Shown: piece by piece, positions 24,334 to 32,446 of the stretch
Numbering within the stretch: the first letter of the stretch is position 1
How the letters are laid out: each line of letters begins with the position of its first letter
Source: Actinomycetota bacterium
Lineage (GTDB): Bacteria > Actinomycetota > Actinomycetes > Nanopelagicales > Nanopelagicaceae
Direction: 5' to 3'
Length of the DNA stretch: 48,537 nt
Assembly (NCBI GenBank): GCA_026393075.1
Contig: JAPLAW010000011.1
Coordinates: 1 to 48,537, forward strand
Made by a program: the position numbers and the translations under genes
Notes under the pieces: model-generated
The model's database searches: none
Seen by the model: only the letters and a program-made list of their open reading frames with translations
What the model was told of the DNA's origin: nothing

Positions 24334-25449
24334 TCACCAGGCACAGCCGCAGGCAGGGTTAATCGCATATGCGATGTGTTGGGGATTACATGGCCGTGCA
24401 GTATCAAGCAAGATTTGGGTACCGATTAATTCGCTAAATCCAGTATCTAGAAAGTTCAGAACAGATTGAGCAATCAGGCCGGCAATTTGAGCAGTGGCTG
24501 CGATATTTAATTGTTGGATTGGGGCAAATGAGCGAGCTTGATTGATTTGATTTAAAAGTGGTGATTGTTCAAGTTGGTTTAATTCGATGCACCTATTGCA
24601 AGGGGTTTTGCCCGGAATCACTAGTGGCCCGATGCGCATTGTGGTTGCATCGAGTGCGCTAATAAATAAGTGCGGCAAGTTAGAACTCAGCAAAGCACTG
24701 ATTTTGGCTGGGTCTGGTGCACCAAAGATGATTGTTAAAAAACTTTTAATGTCAGCGTTCTTTGAAATAGGAAAGATCGAAAAGTCACGAGCGATTTCGC
24801 AAATGCGATTATTTAAATTCATGCCCATGTCATTAATTGCAAAAACACCGGTTCCCAAGTCTCGGGCGGTGATATCTCGTTGCAGATTGCTTAGCGCCAG
24901 AGTTGTTTGAGAAACTCCGCTAGCTAACAAAATTGTTAAGAGTGAAGTCGCTAATCGGTCATCACCGCAAATATCAATGGCCACATTTTGTCTCTGACTT
25001 AAGGTGGTGACGCCGGCATCGATGATTCCGGATTGCCAAGTGATCTGACCGAGTTCGGGTGCTATGCGTTCTTGCAATTGCAAATAAGCGACATCTTGGC
25101 TCTGATCTTGCGAGAATGTTTTACGGTTAGTTTTTTCGGAATGAAAGCGATCGGCCAAGACGACGGGCTTGGCAATTTGGTCAATCAAGTTGGCAGCGAC
25201 TAACTCATCGCAGATTTTGTTCACGACTTCAAAAGGTGCCCCGGTCTTGATGCTGATTTCAAAACAAGTTAGGGAGCCCACAAAGTTGGCCAAGATGGCA
25301 GCAGCCCCTGGGTGACTGATTTGAATTCCCGAGCTGGCGTGCCCGATGAAATGTGATTGCGGTTTGGTGTTGCTGATCGCGGTAACGATTGCCCCTGTTT
25401 TTAAACGAGGCTTGATTTCAGAGATTTCGATTGCTGAATTAGTTGTCAT
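24334..25449 (-). CDS. ThiF/cyclodehydratase-like protein (Rv3196-type)
   Basis: The 371-residue protein has an N-terminal winged-helix-like region and a Rossmann-like part (VAIDICGDDRLATSLLTILL) that resembles ThiF/E1-type folds but lacks a clear ATP-binding GxGxxG. The segment RIGPLVIPGKTPCNRCIELN and the C-terminal CNPQHIAYAINPACGCAW give a set of cysteines (CxxC and CGC) suited to zinc. This matches the actinobacterial family that lies next to the ABC1 kinase (Rv3196 in M. tuberculosis). Function is unknown; no peptide precursor of a modified natural product is visible nearby. Confidence 0.7.
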   Translation of the reverse strand: MTTNSAIEISEIKPRLKTGAIVTAISNTKPQSHFIGHASSGIQISHPGAAAILANFVGSLTCFEISIKTGAPFEVVNKICDELVAANLIDQIAKPVVLADRFHSEKTNRKTFSQDQSQDVAYLQLQERIAPELGQITWQSGIIDAGVTTLSQRQNVAIDICGDDRLATSLLTILLASGVSQTTLALSNLQRDITARDLGTGVFAINDMGMNLNNRICEIARDFSIFPISKNADIKSFLTIIFGAPDPAKISALLSSNLPHLFISALDATTMRIGPLVIPGKTPCNRCIELNQLEQSPLLNQINQARSFAPIQQLNIAATAQIAGLIAQSVLNFLDTGFSELIGTQILLDTARPCNPQHIAYAINPACGCAW

Positions 25450-25591
25450 GGGCGCAGAGTGCGCGTATTTGAATTCGGCTATTCGAGCCAGGCGAGATTC
25501 TGCGCAGAACTCTCAGATTTCTTACTTGAAGTTAGTGCGAATGCCTCGCAGAGTCAGGTGCGCCCCAAATTTGAGACAGTGCCGGGCAAAG

Positions 25592-25630
25592 CAAACAACC
25601 CGCAACGATTAACTCGCTACGGGTCGTTTG
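25592..25630 (-). terminator. Hairpin terminator after the DUF5679 gene
   Basis: The arms at 25592-25607 and 25615-25630 pair over 16 positions with some G-U or mismatched pairs when read on the minus strand, 25 bases past the DUF5679 stop. The minus-strand exit carries only short T runs (TTTG, CTTTG). The gap 25450-25591 on either side of it shows nothing else. Confidence 0.6.
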
Positions 25631-25654
25631 AGTAAAACTTTTATTGATGAAAAA

Positions 25655-25816
25655 TTACTGAGCTTTGCCAAGGATGCGATTTACCTTGGTGCCACAGACT
25701 GGGCAAATGCCCTGTGCCATGCGACGACCAGAGTCAGAAACCTTTACAGTTCCTTCAAAATCACGCTTCTCTTTGCACTTAACGCAGTAAGCGTCACCTT
25801 TGTATGTCTCTGCCAT
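25655..25816 (-). CDS. DUF5679 zinc-ribbon protein, 53 residues
   Basis: The small protein has two CxxC knuckles (AYCVKCKEKRDFEG and ICPVCGTKVNRILG) separated by the basic stretch SGRRMAQG, a match to the actinobacterial DUF5679 family. Zinc binding is expected; a nucleic-acid or ribosome role is possible but unproven. The ATG at 25816 has GGAGG about 8 bases upstream. It is transcribed alone with a hairpin behind it. The family is usually found in the uvrD2/whiB7 neighbourhood, consistent with this location. Confidence 0.88.
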   Translation of the reverse strand: MAETYKGDAYCVKCKEKRDFEGTVKVSDSGRRMAQGICPVCGTKVNRILGKAQ

Positions 25817-25959
25817 GTGAAGCCTCCAATCGACGCGAGCATTTGTCGATGGAATTCGACGAAATTAACTTGCGTGCAGGCTTTACGATACCCCCGCTCA
25901 CGCTCAATTTGGGGCTTCTGAGCGTAGTTTGTGGGAAGTTTTTTAGCCGTGCCTAGGCC

Positions 25960-26583
25960 TTAATTCACCTCAGGCGGGGCCAGATCGCTCTCGGCCAGCT
26001 CGTAGCCGTCTAGATAGGCCTGGGCTTTCTCGCCATCGGGGTAGGCGGCCAGAATTCGCTGGAAATCGGGGCCGTGGTCGAAAAAGCGCAGGTGAATCGC
26101 TTCATGGAAGAGGACATAGTCCTGCACATAGGCTGGGGCAAAGCGCAGGCGGTCTGAAATTCGGATGCTCCGATCGATGCCGGTGCAAGATCCCCAGCGC
26201 TCACGCATCGCTCGCCAGTCGATACTGGCCGGGCGTTCGATAATTTCGGGGGCGTAGGCCTCGATTAGGGCCACGGTGCGGGCGATCAGGACAGATTCTG
26301 ACGGGGTGCGGTCAGCTTCGGCGCTTCGAATCCGTTCAACCATCTCGGGGACAATCGATCGCTCATCAGCTTTACTCATTCGAGCCGGAATCGAAACTAC
26401 TATCTGTCCACCTTGGCGATATGCCGAGATATTTTTCTTCCGTCGCTTAGAACGAATGACGACAATTTCGCCTTGGTCAACCCCAGGCAATGTTGGTGCA
26501 ATTTCAAGTGAAGTATCAACTACAGGTTTAGTTATTTGCGATTCAGCAATTGAAAATAAATCGATATTTTCAGATGAATTCAT
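25960..26583 (-). CDS. YgjP-like M48-type zinc metallopeptidase
   Basis: The protein (about 207 residues) has the YgjP/DUF45 layout: an N-terminal beta region with RSKRRKKNISAYR, the signature RERWGSCTG and the zinc site HEAIHLRFFDHGPDF (HExxH plus downstream His). It has no signal peptide and should be cytoplasmic. Related SprT/Wss1-type peptidases act on proteins bound to DNA, but substrate specificity is unknown here. ATG 26583 is chosen; TTG 26589 is in frame just upstream. Confidence 0.88.
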   Translation of the reverse strand: MNSSENIDLFSIAESQITKPVVDTSLEIAPTLPGVDQGEIVVIRSKRRKKNISAYRQGGQIVVSIPARMSKADERSIVPEMVERIRSAEADRTPSESVLIARTVALIEAYAPEIIERPASIDWRAMRERWGSCTGIDRSIRISDRLRFAPAYVQDYVLFHEAIHLRFFDHGPDFQRILAAYPDGEKAQAYLDGYELAESDLAPPEVN

Positions 26584-26666
26584 AAGCAAAAGGTAGCGTG
26601 AAAGTAGTGCATTACAAGGAAAAGAATCACTTTGTCAATGTGTGGGTCGGTTGATTCAGATTGAAA

Positions 26667-26764
26667 ACTTCGTTAAGTTCACGCTTACGAAGTCCTCGGA
26701 TAACAGTTTTATATCTGCAAGGGGAAGGCAGATATTTAACAGCGACCGGGGACTTCGCTTTTTT
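26667..26764 (+). ncRNA. Candidate plus-strand structured RNA between two minus-strand genes
   Basis: CGAAGTCCTCGG (26688-26699) pairs with CCGGGGACTTCG (26746-26757), enclosing a second perfect stem ATATCTGC (26711-26718) / GCAGATAT (26728-26735) with loop AAGGGGAAG. Six T residues follow (26759-26764). An upstream ACTTCGT (26667-26673) can instead pair with ACGAAGT (26687-26693), which would break the long stem. The T run is on the plus strand only, while both flanking genes are on the minus strand, so a plus-strand transcript is implied. A weak TTGATT at 26651 is the only promoter hint. It matches no RNA family I know. Confidence 0.5.
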
Positions 26765-26777
26765 ATTCATGTCTTAC

Positions 26778-28184
26778 TTAAAGTAAGCCGCTCAAATCAT
26801 CTGGCACTTCAACGCTTGCTAAATAAAGCTGCGGATTAAGCAACTCTTCTTGGGTTGGCAAAATGCCAGACCAAATCTTGTCGCGAGTTGAGATATCGCT
26901 GAGTTCAGAAATCGATCGCCAGAAAGCACTTGCCTCACGAGCTAACCGAGGGGATACCTCTAGGCCAAGCAGTGAAGAAAACAGTTGTTTGGTTGGCGCA
27001 TTAGTTGCCCGATGACGACGCAGAGTTTCACGCAGTTTTTCTAAATTCGGTAAGCGCTCACCGGCTGCGGTTGTGACAACTTCATCAACCCAGCCATCGA
27101 TAAGAGCGAGCGCAACTTCAAGTTTTGTTAACGCAGCTTTTTGCGATTCAGATTCTTCGGGGGTGAATAAACCTTTATTGATTGCATTGGCAAATGATTC
27201 TGGATTATTCAAATCAATATCAGCCGAGCTAAGCGCAGAAGTAGCTTGATCTTGAATCGCGTCCATATCGATTGTGATGCCACGACCATAATCAGTAATT
27301 GATTGGCGCAGATATGAAACTAACCAAGGGTTGTTATCAAAGAGTCGGGCAATTGCAGCTTCGCGCAGTGCGTGGAATAAGCGAACTTCGGCGATCGGTA
27401 CATCAAGATCTTGTGCCCATTGGTTAATATTTTGTGGAATTAGCGCTGGGTGGGCCGGAGTAATTAGCGGCAGACCAACATCATGAATACCGGTAACACT
27501 GGCGGAAAGTTGACCAATAGCTTGACCTAGTTGAGTTGCAATAAGTGAGCCAATAAAGCCTTTTAATAGACCACCGATCATGTCCATTGATGCGTGTGCA
27601 TTTCCAATACCACCCAAAATATTCTCGCCATTTGGGCCCTTAAACATATTGGGATCAACGCCAGCTTCGGCTAGAAATTCTTCATTAAGTGAACCATCAG
27701 AATTAAATGCTTGGTCGGCAGCTTCACTTGCTTGCGATAACAAACCAGCTAGCGCATCAGCTAACCCGGCAGCAAGTGGTTCGACAGTTTCTTGCCAACC
27801 AGCTAACGAGGTATCAACCCAATCGGTGCGACTTAGTGCGATTCGGCTCTCAGATGTGTGCAATGAGAAATCTGTTTTGTCATCGAGCCAAAGTTGTGCC
27901 AGATCTAGTGCAGTTTTTATTTCAGCGACATCATTTGCACCAACTGGTTGTGAACCATGTGCCTGGGTAAATTTCTTAGCAGTGTCGCGCACAATTGTTT
28001 TTGGTAGCGGTTCTGGTTTCGCCGAATTTGAAAGTAGCGGATTAATAAATCTGGCTGGGTTAATGCCAAGTTTTTCGAACTGATCTTTCATTTGGGCCTG
28101 CATTGCTTCAAGAGCTGCGGCAAGTTCGGCAGATTTTTCAGCGTCGTCTGAGTTATCGCTGGGTCCAAAACCAAAAGATGTCAT
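26778..28184 (-). CDS. Zincin-like DUF2342 protein (Rv3195-type), motif degenerate
   Basis: The 468-residue protein matches the actinobacterial DUF2342/zincin_2 family by its central block DVPIAEVRLFHALREAA and the C-terminal ALIDGWVDEVV, RRHRATNAPTKQLFSSLLGLE and REASAFW. Where protease members carry a Glu-Gly-His metal motif this branch has IDGWVDEV, so catalysis is doubtful, as in its mycobacterial homologue Rv3195. The N-terminus (about 130 residues) is helical and polar. It lies opposite the Lon-like gene, the same neighbours as in M. tuberculosis. Role unknown. Confidence 0.8.
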   Translation of the reverse strand: MTSFGFGPSDNSDDAEKSAELAAALEAMQAQMKDQFEKLGINPARFINPLLSNSAKPEPLPKTIVRDTAKKFTQAHGSQPVGANDVAEIKTALDLAQLWLDDKTDFSLHTSESRIALSRTDWVDTSLAGWQETVEPLAAGLADALAGLLSQASEAADQAFNSDGSLNEEFLAEAGVDPNMFKGPNGENILGGIGNAHASMDMIGGLLKGFIGSLIATQLGQAIGQLSASVTGIHDVGLPLITPAHPALIPQNINQWAQDLDVPIAEVRLFHALREAAIARLFDNNPWLVSYLRQSITDYGRGITIDMDAIQDQATSALSSADIDLNNPESFANAINKGLFTPEESESQKAALTKLEVALALIDGWVDEVVTTAAGERLPNLEKLRETLRRHRATNAPTKQLFSSLLGLEVSPRLAREASAFWRSISELSDISTRDKIWSGILPTQEELLNPQLYLASVEVPDDLSGLL

Positions 28185-28288
28185 AGCTGCCTTTCCGGTG
28201 TTGCGTAATTCTTACGATCTTCTCTGAAGTAATACTAGTTAACCAACCCAAGTGGGCACTTTCTTCCCGAAACCTCTAGGCTAGGACT

Positions 28289-28507
28289 ATGTCTAACGCC
28301 TTCACCGCCTTAATTTGGTGGCTAATTCCCCTTGCCGGACTTCTTGGCGCGCTTGGCTATGTGCTCTGGGTGAGCAAGTTTCAGGGCAAATTTGAACAAG
28401 AAACAACTCGCTCGGTGACCTCATTCCAGAAGTTTCAAGAATCTTTCCGCGATCAACAGGCACGCGATCTTGAAGCAAGAGAAAAGCCCGTCGACCCAAC
28501 TGCCTAA
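28289..28507 (+). CDS. Small single-pass membrane protein, 72 residues
   Basis: An N-terminal hydrophobic segment (TALIWWLIPLAGLLGALGYVLWV) is followed by a polar, charged helical tail (QETTRSVTSFQKFQESF, then RDLEAREKP). No family recognised. TAGGCT at the position expected for a -10 of a leaderless message lies 7-12 bases before the ATG. It is 9 bases upstream of the Lon-like protease gene on the same strand, so the two are probably co-transcribed. Confidence 0.7.
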   Translation: MSNAFTALIWWLIPLAGLLGALGYVLWVSKFQGKFEQETTRSVTSFQKFQESFRDQQARDLEAREKPVDPTA

Positions 28508-28516
28508 GCGCATCCG

Positions 28517-29326
28517 ATGAGATTTTCACCGCTGCCCCGCTTAGTTAAATACTTTCTCGCATCGATTCTGGTTTTATCTCTCTTCATTCCATTGCCATTT
28601 GCAATCGTGCTACCTGGGCCAGCAACTGATGTCTTAGGCCCGGTTGTGCAAGTGCCAAGTCGATTCGCAGATAAAGTTCCTGCACCGACTGGCAAATTAA
28701 TGCTGACAACGGTTTCAATCTCAACTCCAAATTCCAAAGTCTTTGGGTTCGAAGTTTTAGCACGTTGGATTCAAGCCGATGGGGTAGTGGTGCCTAAATC
28801 AGTAATTTATGAGCCGAATGTGGATATTGAAAAAATTAACAAAGAGAGCCTGGCTGAAATGGATGGTTCACAGGGCAACGCAGTAGCTGCAGCGTTTAAT
28901 TACTTAAATATGAATGAGCCAGATTTAGCACCTTATTTGCGATCTGGTGAGTTAAATGATCAGTTAGTGCAATTTGATTTACCAAATACAGGTGGGCCAA
29001 GTGGTGGCTTAATTTTTGCCCTCGGAATCATTGAAAAGTTAAATAGCGCGCAACTTGTCAAAGGACGTCTGATTGCCGGAACTGGCACAATTAATAAGAA
29101 GGGTGATGTTGGCCCGATCGGTGGCATTGAAGATAAATTAATTGGAGCTAAACGTGCAGGGGCAACGCTTTTTATCGCGCCAATTGATAACTGCATCGAC
29201 ATCACCCATGTTCCAAACGGATTGCAAATTGTGGCGGTTTCGACCTTGGCGCAGGCTGTGACTCTGCTTAAAAAGCCAGTTCAGGCGTTGGCAAAGCTGC
29301 CTACGCTGAGCGGCTGTTCTAATTAG
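28517..29326 (+). CDS. Membrane-anchored Lon-like (S16) protease lacking a PDZ domain
   Basis: The 269-residue protein has an N-terminal membrane helix, the envelope-side segment VLPGPATDVLGPVVQVP and a C-terminal S16 protease domain with the catalytic Ser in TGGPSGGLIFALGII and Lys in IGAKRAGATLF. The homologue Rv3194c (about 340 residues, from memory) carries a PDZ domain between SQGNA and the protease domain; here only about 30 residues separate these landmarks, so PDZ is absent. It precedes the UPF0182 gene as in M. tuberculosis. Likely role is envelope protein quality control. Confidence 0.88.
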   Translation: MRFSPLPRLVKYFLASILVLSLFIPLPFAIVLPGPATDVLGPVVQVPSRFADKVPAPTGKLMLTTVSISTPNSKVFGFEVLARWIQADGVVVPKSVIYEPNVDIEKINKESLAEMDGSQGNAVAAAFNYLNMNEPDLAPYLRSGELNDQLVQFDLPNTGGPSGGLIFALGIIEKLNSAQLVKGRLIAGTGTINKKGDVGPIGGIEDKLIGAKRAGATLFIAPIDNCIDITHVPNGLQIVAVSTLAQAVTLLKKPVQALAKLPTLSGCSN

Positions 29327-29350
29327 CGTTAAGCACCTAAATAGCGCAAA

Positions 29351-29366
29351 ATTGGGGTATCCCAAT
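29351..29366. promoter_or_regulatory. Palindrome upstream of the UPF0182 gene
   Basis: ATTGGG (29351-29356) and CCCAAT (29361-29366) form a perfect 6-base inverted repeat with spacer GTAT, about 30 bases before the ATG at 29397. It could be an operator or a short hairpin; no T run follows directly. A GGAG ribosome site lies nearer the start. Confidence 0.35.
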
Positions 29367-29396
29367 GGGGTAGGTTTTTAGAAAATGGAGAAATAG

Positions 29397-32261
29397 ATGA
29401 GTTCGAATCCGCAATTTGATTTCGCAAAGAGCTTTGGCCGCAGGTCAGGTGGCCGACGTATTAGCCCTCTTTCGATCACTGTCGGAATCTTGGTAGCTGC
29501 TGTAATCGCACTAGTTTCACTTAGTGGTTTTTATGCAGATTGGCTCTGGTACAAATCTGTTAATTACACCAGTGTTTGGTCAACCACACTATTTACTAAG
29601 GTGTATCTCTTCATCGGCTTTGGTTTAGTTACAACTCTATTTGTTCTGTTAAATGTATTTTTAGCATTCAAGCGCCGCCCCGTTTATGTATCAATGGCGA
29701 TTGAGAGCGACAACCTAGAACGTTACCGTGCTCAGATCGAACCACTTCGTAAAGTTGCATTCTTAGGAATAGGCGCTGCCATCTTTTATTTTGCTGGTAC
29801 CGCCGGAACTTCACTTTGGCGCACTTGGTTACTTTTTAAGAACTCAACTGATTTCGGTGTTAAAGATGTGCAATTTAATTTAGATATTTCTTTCTACGCT
29901 TTCCGTTTGCCATTCTGGCAATCACTAATCTCATGGGGCTTCTCGGCTCTGATCTTGGCAATCTTGGCATCAGGTGCTGTGCATTATTTATACGGTGGCT
30001 TGCGTCCACAAATGCGTCAAGATCGCACTACGCCTTTTGCTCGCGCACAACTTTCAGTTTTGCTAGGCCTAGTAGTTCTTCTTAAGGGTGTTGCATATTG
30101 GTTCGATCGCTACGCACTATCTTTAAAAGAAAATAAACTAATTACCGGTCTAACTTATTCAGATGTAAATGCACTTCTACCTGCCAAAGCAATTTTGGCT
30201 GGAATCGCAGTTATCTGTTCGCTGCTTTTCTTCGCCAATATTTTCCGTAAATCATGGTTCTTGCCAGCATCTGGCACAGCGCTACTAGTGATATCAGCTG
30301 TTTTGATCGCTGGCGTTTATCCAGCGGCAATTCAAACTTTCCAAGTAAAGCCATCTGAATCATCAAAGGAAGCACCATTTATTCAGCGCAATATCGACGC
30401 TACCCGTGCTGCTTACGACTTAAGTGGCGTTGAGATGAAAGATTACGCAGCAACCCTTAAGACTTCTTCGGGACAGTTAGCAAATAATGCAGCAACGATT
30501 GCAAATATTCGCTTGATGGATCCAAATGTAATTTCGGCAACTTTCCGTCAGTTACAACAGATCAAGCCTTATTACTCTTTTCCAGATTCCCTTGATATTG
30601 ATCGCTATACCGTTAATGGAGTTCAACGCGATGCTGTGGTTTCAGTGCGTGAATTAAATATTGCGGGCAATCCAAGTCGTAACTGGATTAACGATCACTT
30701 GGTTTACACACATGGTTTCGGGTTTGTTGCCGCATATGGCAATACCGTTGATCTAGATGGAAAACCTAGCTTTGCTGTGGGCGATCTACCACCAACTAAA
30801 GGCCTAGGCGATTTTGAGGCACGGGTTTATTTTGGGGAAAATGTCCCTGACTATTCAATTATCGGCGGCGTTAAGACTGATTCGCCAGTTGAATTTGATT
30901 ATCCAGATGACACGGCTGCTAATGGTCAGAAGAACTACACCTATGCTGGTACTGGTGGCGTGCCAGTTGGTTCATTCTTTAACAAATTAGTTTTTGCGAT
31001 TAAGTATCAAGAACAGAAGATTTTGCTTTCTAGCTTGATCAATAAAGATTCCAAGATCCTTTACGAGCGCAGTCCGCGTGAACGTGTGACTAAAGCGGCA
31101 CCATGGTTAACTCTTGATGGCGATCCATATCCTGCAGTTGTCGATGGCAAGGTGCTTTGGATTATTGATGGCTATACAACTAGTGCTGGCTACCCATATG
31201 CCCGCAAGACATCACTCTCTGGCTCAACTACAGATGCGCTAACTGCGAACTCGAATTCGATTACGGCACAGTCTGATACCACCGTTAACTACATTCGTAA
31301 CTCGGTAAAAGCCACAGTTGATGCCTACGACGGCACTGTTTCACTTTATGCCTGGGACGAGAAAGATCCAGTGCTAAAGACTTGGAGTAAGGCTTATCCA
31401 AATACGGTTAAGCCAAAGAGCGCCATGTCTGCGCAATTGCTTGAGCACGTGCGCTACCCAGAAGATATGTTCCGTATTCAACGCGACATTCTCAGCGCGT
31501 ATCACGTGAAGACAGCTGGTGCTTTCTATGGCGGTCAAGATTTCTGGCGTGTTCCTCGTGACCCATCAACCTTTGGTGCAAACGCAGGTAACCAACCTCC
31601 TTATTACATGACCCTACAAATGCCAGGTGCAACTAAGTCAACCTTCTCGTTGACCACACCATTTGTACCACGTGGTGGTCGGGAAAACCTTTCCGCATTT
31701 GCATCTGTAAATTCTGAAGCAGGTCCTAACTATGGAAAGATCACTGTGTTGCAATTACCACGTAGCACAAATATCGCCGGTCCTTCGCAAGTGGCATCAA
31801 ACTTCGAAGCTAAACCTGAAGTTGCAAATTCACTTTCGCTATTGCGTCAGGGTGGTTCTGATGTAGTACTAGGTAACTTGTTAACCCTGCCAGTCGGAAG
31901 CGGATTACTTTATGTGCAACCAGTTTATGTAAAAGCAACATCCAATACCGCCGCTTATCCATTACTACAAAAAGTTTTGGTTTCCTTTGGAGATCAAATT
32001 GGTTATGACGACACTGTTAAGGGCGCACTCGATCAAGTATTCGGTGGCAACTCCGGAACTACATCGACAAAAAATCCAACTACTTCAACAACTACAACGC
32101 CAAAGAATTCAACAGCGCTATCAAATGCGCTACGTGCAGCTGCTCAAGCGCTGAAGGATTATCAAGCCGCAAATGCCAAGGGCGATTTTGCTGCTGCTGG
32201 TCGTGCGTTAGATAAATTACAAACAGCACTTGCTGCAGCCGATTCTGCGCAAGGAAAGTAA
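29397..32261 (+). CDS. UPF0182 large membrane protein
   Basis: The 954-residue protein has about seven membrane helices in the first 310 residues (for example LSITVGILVAAVIALVSLSG) and a large extracytoplasmic domain with family landmarks around IKPYYSFPDSLDIDRY, TKGLGDFEARVYFGE and HVRYPEDMFRIQRDIL. A Thr/Ser/Asn-rich linker (about residues 880-905) leads to a C-terminal Ala/Lys helix pair. The homologue in M. tuberculosis is Rv3193c, next to the Lon-like protease. Function unknown. The ATG has GGAG upstream. It ends 57 bases before the initiator tRNA. Confidence 0.93.
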   Translation: MSSNPQFDFAKSFGRRSGGRRISPLSITVGILVAAVIALVSLSGFYADWLWYKSVNYTSVWSTTLFTKVYLFIGFGLVTTLFVLLNVFLAFKRRPVYVSMAIESDNLERYRAQIEPLRKVAFLGIGAAIFYFAGTAGTSLWRTWLLFKNSTDFGVKDVQFNLDISFYAFRLPFWQSLISWGFSALILAILASGAVHYLYGGLRPQMRQDRTTPFARAQLSVLLGLVVLLKGVAYWFDRYALSLKENKLITGLTYSDVNALLPAKAILAGIAVICSLLFFANIFRKSWFLPASGTALLVISAVLIAGVYPAAIQTFQVKPSESSKEAPFIQRNIDATRAAYDLSGVEMKDYAATLKTSSGQLANNAATIANIRLMDPNVISATFRQLQQIKPYYSFPDSLDIDRYTVNGVQRDAVVSVRELNIAGNPSRNWINDHLVYTHGFGFVAAYGNTVDLDGKPSFAVGDLPPTKGLGDFEARVYFGENVPDYSIIGGVKTDSPVEFDYPDDTAANGQKNYTYAGTGGVPVGSFFNKLVFAIKYQEQKILLSSLINKDSKILYERSPRERVTKAAPWLTLDGDPYPAVVDGKVLWIIDGYTTSAGYPYARKTSLSGSTTDALTANSNSITAQSDTTVNYIRNSVKATVDAYDGTVSLYAWDEKDPVLKTWSKAYPNTVKPKSAMSAQLLEHVRYPEDMFRIQRDILSAYHVKTAGAFYGGQDFWRVPRDPSTFGANAGNQPPYYMTLQMPGATKSTFSLTTPFVPRGGRENLSAFASVNSEAGPNYGKITVLQLPRSTNIAGPSQVASNFEAKPEVANSLSLLRQGGSDVVLGNLLTLPVGSGLLYVQPVYVKATSNTAAYPLLQKVLVSFGDQIGYDDTVKGALDQVFGGNSGTTSTKNPTTSTTTTPKNSTALSNALRAAAQALKDYQAANAKGDFAAAGRALDKLQTALAAADSAQGK

Positions 32262-32318
32262 GTAATAACTAGCCAATTTGGTTATTAACGCTGCACCGCT
32301 TACGATTAGGGCAACCGA

Positions 32319-32395
<77 letters not shown>

Positions 32396-32400
32396 ACGTG

Positions 32401-32435
32401 AAAAGCCCTCATAGTTCATTCTGTGGGGGCTTTTT
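32401..32435 (+). terminator. Bidirectional terminator between initiator tRNA and copA
   Basis: AAAAGCCCTCA (32401-32411) pairs with 32424-32434 over 11 positions (one G-U), then T continues. The A/T ends allow it to stop both the tRNA and the convergent copA transcript. Confidence 0.9.
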
Positions 32436-32446
32436 CTATATCTGGG

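Noticed and set aside
24334-25449. Possible modified-peptide (TOMM-type) biosynthetic cluster based on the ThiF-like protein
   Set aside because: No precursor peptide, YcaO or dehydrogenase gene is nearby, and the gene belongs to a conserved housekeeping neighbourhood.
26642-26839. 65-codon plus-strand ORF across the structured RNA candidate
   Set aside because: It crosses the terminator hairpin and the end of the minus-strand zincin-like gene, and its composition is not protein-like.
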